From the NCBI GenBank assembly GCA_001953215.1, contig CP019169.1, positions 4,464,001 to 4,528,000 of the forward strand: DNA of 64,000 nt. Reading direction: 5' to 3'. The position numbers and the translations under genes are program-made. The DNA is from Betaproteobacteria bacterium GR16-43. Lineage in GTDB: Bacteria > Pseudomonadota > Gammaproteobacteria > Burkholderiales > Usitatibacteraceae. The stretch's first letter is position 1; each line of letters opens with the position of its first letter. The notes under the pieces were generated by a model that did no database searches, was not told where the DNA came from, and saw only the letters and a program-made list of their open reading frames with translations. Below are positions 61,537 to 64,000 of the stretch, piece by piece.

Positions 61537-62865
61537 TCAGAAAATGAACTGGACGCCGATGCCGACGCCCCGCGTGGAGGCGCCCACGGCCGTCGCTCCG
61601 TTGCCCGCCGCGCCCGCGGGCGCGCTCGGGAAGGTTCCGTAGGATGCCGAGCGGTCGTTGTTCACGCCATAGGCCTGCGCGAAGAAGGTGACGTCCTTCA
61701 TGAAGTCGTAGCTGTATCCGACCGCGTACTCGCTGGCTCCCAATCCGGTGGTCGAGCAATCCCCGCCCCCGACGAGCGTGCAATTGCCCTTCAGCGCCTT
61801 TCCGTACATCCCCCACACCTGGTGGGCGCCGAAACGCGGCTGGACGATCGCGTACCAGGAGTCCCGCTTGTACTCGTTCAGCTTGGCCGCCGTCGAATCG
61901 TCGTTGCGATACCGGAGCCGCTCGACGCCGCCGCTCAGCTTCACGTTGCCCAACTGATAGATCGCGACGAACTGGTTTCCATCGTCGCGGGACGACGGGT
62001 TGGCATTGGAGATGCCCGAGGCGAGGGCCGGTGCCGGATTGAAGGCATTCGCCGCCGGGCCCGCGATGGCGCTCAGGCCGAAGTAGTCCCTGTGCTGTTC
62101 ATACGCGTAACGCAGGATCAGCGGACCGCTCGCGTACTCCGCGCTGCCGGAGAAGAGCGTCGGCTCGGTCGAGGGCGTAGTCGCGCTCGCGGACGTCTTG
62201 CCTTCGCCCACCGAATAGGCGAGGCGCCCCGAGAAGCCGCCGACCTTGGGGCTCCAGTACTGGATGCTGTTGCCCTGCCTGCGGTTGAAGGCCGCATCCG
62301 CCGACGTATTGGTGCGGCCGCTTTGCGTGGTGGTGACCGGCACGCGGAAACCGGGGGTCTGGATCGTGTTGCTGTAGTCGGCGACGGTGAGCCCGCGGAG
62401 GAAGCCGGTCTGCAGCGCGATCCACTTGTACGGCGTATCCCAGATGCCGAGGAAGGCCGTGCCCCACTTGCCCTGCAGTCCGACGTGCGTGTTGCGGCTG
62501 GCCAGGGTGTTGGGTCCCGGATCTCCATCGACCGGGATTCCGCTCTCGATCTGGAACAGGGCCTTCATGTCCGGGCCCAGGTTCCTGCTGCCGCGGAACC
62601 CGATGTTGGTCGTGCCCCCCGTCAGCCGGCCGCGGCGGTCCGCGTTCACGCCCGTATAGCTCGACGCGGGCACCATGCTCGACCCGACGGTACCGGGCGC
62701 CGATGCGCCGGTCGTCTGCGCGCTGTCCAGGAACGGAATCAGGAGGCCGTAGATCTCCACGCTGTAGTCCTTCGGCGCCTGCTCCGCCTGCTGCGCGTGC
62801 GCGGTTCCCTGCAACCCGGCGAGCGCCAAGCCGGCGGCCACCGCAAAGCTCTTGTATTGGGACAC
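61537..62865 (-). CDS. Outer-membrane general porin (Gram-negative porin family)
   Basis: 442 residues from a GTG at 62865 that follows GAGGAGGAG. Signal peptide (FAVAAGLALAGLQGTAHA), YGLLIPFLDSAQ first strand, GLQGKWGTAFLGIWDTPYKW, YSNTIQTPGFR, and a final phenylalanine (GVGIGVQFIF). Typical 16-strand betaproteobacterial porin. First gene of the aromatic operon; it probably admits the aromatic acid through the outer membrane. Divergent from the LysR regulator. Confidence 0.9.
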   Translation of the reverse strand: MSQYKSFAVAAGLALAGLQGTAHAQQAEQAPKDYSVEIYGLLIPFLDSAQTTGASAPGTVGSSMVPASSYTGVNADRRGRLTGGTTNIGFRGSRNLGPDMKALFQIESGIPVDGDPGPNTLASRNTHVGLQGKWGTAFLGIWDTPYKWIALQTGFLRGLTVADYSNTIQTPGFRVPVTTTQSGRTNTSADAAFNRRQGNSIQYWSPKVGGFSGRLAYSVGEGKTSASATTPSTEPTLFSGSAEYASGPLILRYAYEQHRDYFGLSAIAGPAANAFNPAPALASGISNANPSSRDDGNQFVAIYQLGNVKLSGGVERLRYRNDDSTAAKLNEYKRDSWYAIVQPRFGAHQVWGMYGKALKGNCTLVGGGDCSTTGLGASEYAVGYSYDFMKDVTFFAQAYGVNNDRSASYGTFPSAPAGAAGNGATAVGASTRGVGIGVQFIF

Positions 62866-63019
62866 GTCAGTCTCCTCCTCGTCGTCATCGAACCTGCGCA
62901 TTCGAACCTGCGCATGGTCCTGGTGAGGGCGCGAAAGGATTCGCTACCCCCTGCTTTGATCGATGCGGCGCGATTCTGGGGAGGGGCAACGCAATCTGTC
63001 GATGGGATATCGTTTATAG

Positions 63020-63033
63020 TTGGTATTCACCAA
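63020..63033. promoter_or_regulatory. Palindrome in the porin/LysR divergent promoter region
   Basis: TTGGT-ATTC-ACCAA directly before the LysR start codon at 63034. It has the inverted-repeat form of a LysR-type operator, and TATAGT (63015-63020) overlaps it as a possible -10 for the regulator. The 168-base spacer 62866-63033 must carry promoters for both directions; no other strong motif was picked out. Confidence 0.5.
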
Positions 63034-63984
63034 ATGGATATCGCCAGGCTCGACCTCAACCTGCTCGTCGTCTTCGACATGCTGTTGCGAAAGCAGAGCG
63101 TTTCGCGGGCGGCCGAGGCGTTGAACATGAGCCAGCCGGCGGCGAGCGCCGCGTTGAACCGGTTGCGCGCGACGTTCGAGGATCCGCTTTTCATCCGCTC
63201 ATCTCGCGGAATCCAGCCGACGCCGCGCGCCCTGCAGCTGGCCGAGCCGCTGCAGTCGGTGCTCGATCGCATCAAGAACGACATGCTCCAGCAGTCGAAA
63301 TTCGACCCCGCCTCGGCGAAGCGGCGGTTCGTCTTCAACATGGTGGACGTGGGGGAGCTGGTCTTCCTGCCGAGGCTGCTGAAGCACTTTCGCGCCAGCG
63401 CCCCGAACGCCGACATCGTGACCGTATCGACGCCGCCGGATCAGCTCGAAGCCGCCCTGCAAGTCGGGGACGTCGACCTGGCCGTGGGTTACTTCCGCGG
63501 TTTCCAGAGCGCGAGCCTCTACCAGCAACGCCTCTTTCGGCACGCCTTCGTGTGCGCCATGCGCAAGGACCATCCGGTGGTGGGCGAGAACATCACGCGC
63601 AAGCAGTTTCTAGACGCGCACCACGCGGTGATCCATCCCGAGGGCAAGAGCCACGAGCTGTTCGAGCGCGCGCTCGCCGAAAGCGCCCTGGCTCGCCGCG
63701 TCGTGCTGCGCCTGCCGCACTACCTGGCGATCCCGATGATCCTGGCGGAGTCCGACTTGATCGTCACCGTCCCCTATGCCGTGGGACAGAGCTTCGCCAA
63801 GATGGGGAATATCAAGATTTCCCGCGTGCCCTTCGACGTTCCTTCGGCCGAAGTGAAGCAGTTCTGGCACGCGCGCTTCCAGAACGATCCGGCGAACCGC
63901 TGGTTGCGCGAGACGGTCTTCTCGCTCTTCGCCGCGAAGGCACCAAAGAAAACGCCCCAACCGAAGTTGAGGCGTATTCACTGA
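63034..63984 (+). CDS. LysR-family transcriptional regulator
   Basis: 316 residues. N-terminal winged helix (LNLLVVFDMLLRKQSVSRAA, then MSQPAASAALNRLRATFEDP, FIRSSRGIQPTPRA) followed by a periplasmic-binding-like effector domain (from ~95). Divergent from the porin-led operon, which it most likely controls in response to an aromatic acid or its CoA ester. The first helix resembles NodD/LinR-type members (DLNLLVVFDMLL). The stop at 63982 is near the window end. Confidence 0.92.
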   Translation: MDIARLDLNLLVVFDMLLRKQSVSRAAEALNMSQPAASAALNRLRATFEDPLFIRSSRGIQPTPRALQLAEPLQSVLDRIKNDMLQQSKFDPASAKRRFVFNMVDVGELVFLPRLLKHFRASAPNADIVTVSTPPDQLEAALQVGDVDLAVGYFRGFQSASLYQQRLFRHAFVCAMRKDHPVVGENITRKQFLDAHHAVIHPEGKSHELFERALAESALARRVVLRLPHYLAIPMILAESDLIVTVPYAVGQSFAKMGNIKISRVPFDVPSAEVKQFWHARFQNDPANRWLRETVFSLFAAKAPKKTPQPKLRRIH

Positions 63985-64000
63985 AGCTGGCGCGCCCGGC

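Noticed and set aside
1-64000. tRNA, rRNA, riboswitch, phage, integrase or insertion sequence genes
   Set aside because: No cloverleaf-like sequence, rRNA stretch, known aptamer core or transposase/integrase motif was seen on either strand.

Overview
The window is GC-rich chromosomal DNA packed with genes, many joined by ATGA or GTGA overlaps. The gene content suggests an aerobic, metabolically versatile Gram-negative bacterium, most likely a betaproteobacterium: outer-membrane porin, cbb3-type oxidase, heme A synthase, Liv-type ABC transporters, an HSD10-type dehydrogenase with a feruloyl-CoA synthase relative, and secreted GWWWNP proteins. No tRNA, rRNA, CRISPR array, phage or complete insertion sequence was seen. 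Genus and species cannot be fixed from the sequence alone.

Layout. 1-4.9 kb: a delta-60 repeat exported protein (cut by the window edge), an exported amidohydrolase, a small exported protein and an iron-dependent alcohol dehydrogenase, ending at a REP-like palindrome. 4.9-8.0 kb (minus): a three-gene lipid operon with a wax ester synthase/DGAT and two alpha/beta hydrolases. 8.0-13.2 kb: a TonB-C-like protein, a class I amidotransferase hydrolase with an aldehyde dehydrogenase, a small exported protein and a diguanylate cyclase. 13.3-18 kb: a reduced cbb3-type oxidase cluster (CcoN with an N-terminal extension, CcoO, mono-heme cytochrome c, SCO, a membrane protein) and a MarC protein.

18-30.5 kb (minus) is the most unusual part. 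It is a five-gene operon encoding three exported proteins with different N-termini (one a 14-repeat RCC1 protein) but one shared ~370-residue C-terminal cassette carrying two GWWWNP repeats, followed by a FecR-TPR-beta-barrel outer-membrane protein and a CHASE2-class III nucleotide cyclase. It looks like a surface or secretion system with its own second-messenger output.

30.6-41.7 kb: two divergent operons around a short promoter/operator region. One encodes LivM, LivG, LivF and a third, degenerate ABC ATPase. The other encodes an RpiR regulator, an IolC-type kinase fused to a DUF2090 aldolase-like domain, a 3-hydroxyisobutyrate-dehydrogenase-like enzyme, a Tat-type binding protein, LivH and two short-chain dehydrogenases. 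Together these look like an uptake and breakdown route for a polyol or sugar-acid-like compound. Four different inverted repeats separate the later genes.

41.8-54 kb: mixed genes. They include heme A synthase, small exported proteins, a GGDEF-EAL protein, aquaporin Z, a hybrid histidine kinase, an alpha/beta hydrolase-LuxR fusion, a probable methanethiol S-methyltransferase (MddA), two related small proteins and an unknown membrane pair. 54-64 kb: a LysR-controlled operon (porin, ABC binding protein, thiolase, CoA-transferase, enoyl-CoA hydratase, feruloyl-CoA-synthase-like ligase, HSD10-like dehydrogenase) that together could carry out CoA-dependent beta-oxidative side-chain shortening of a phenylpropanoid-type acid.
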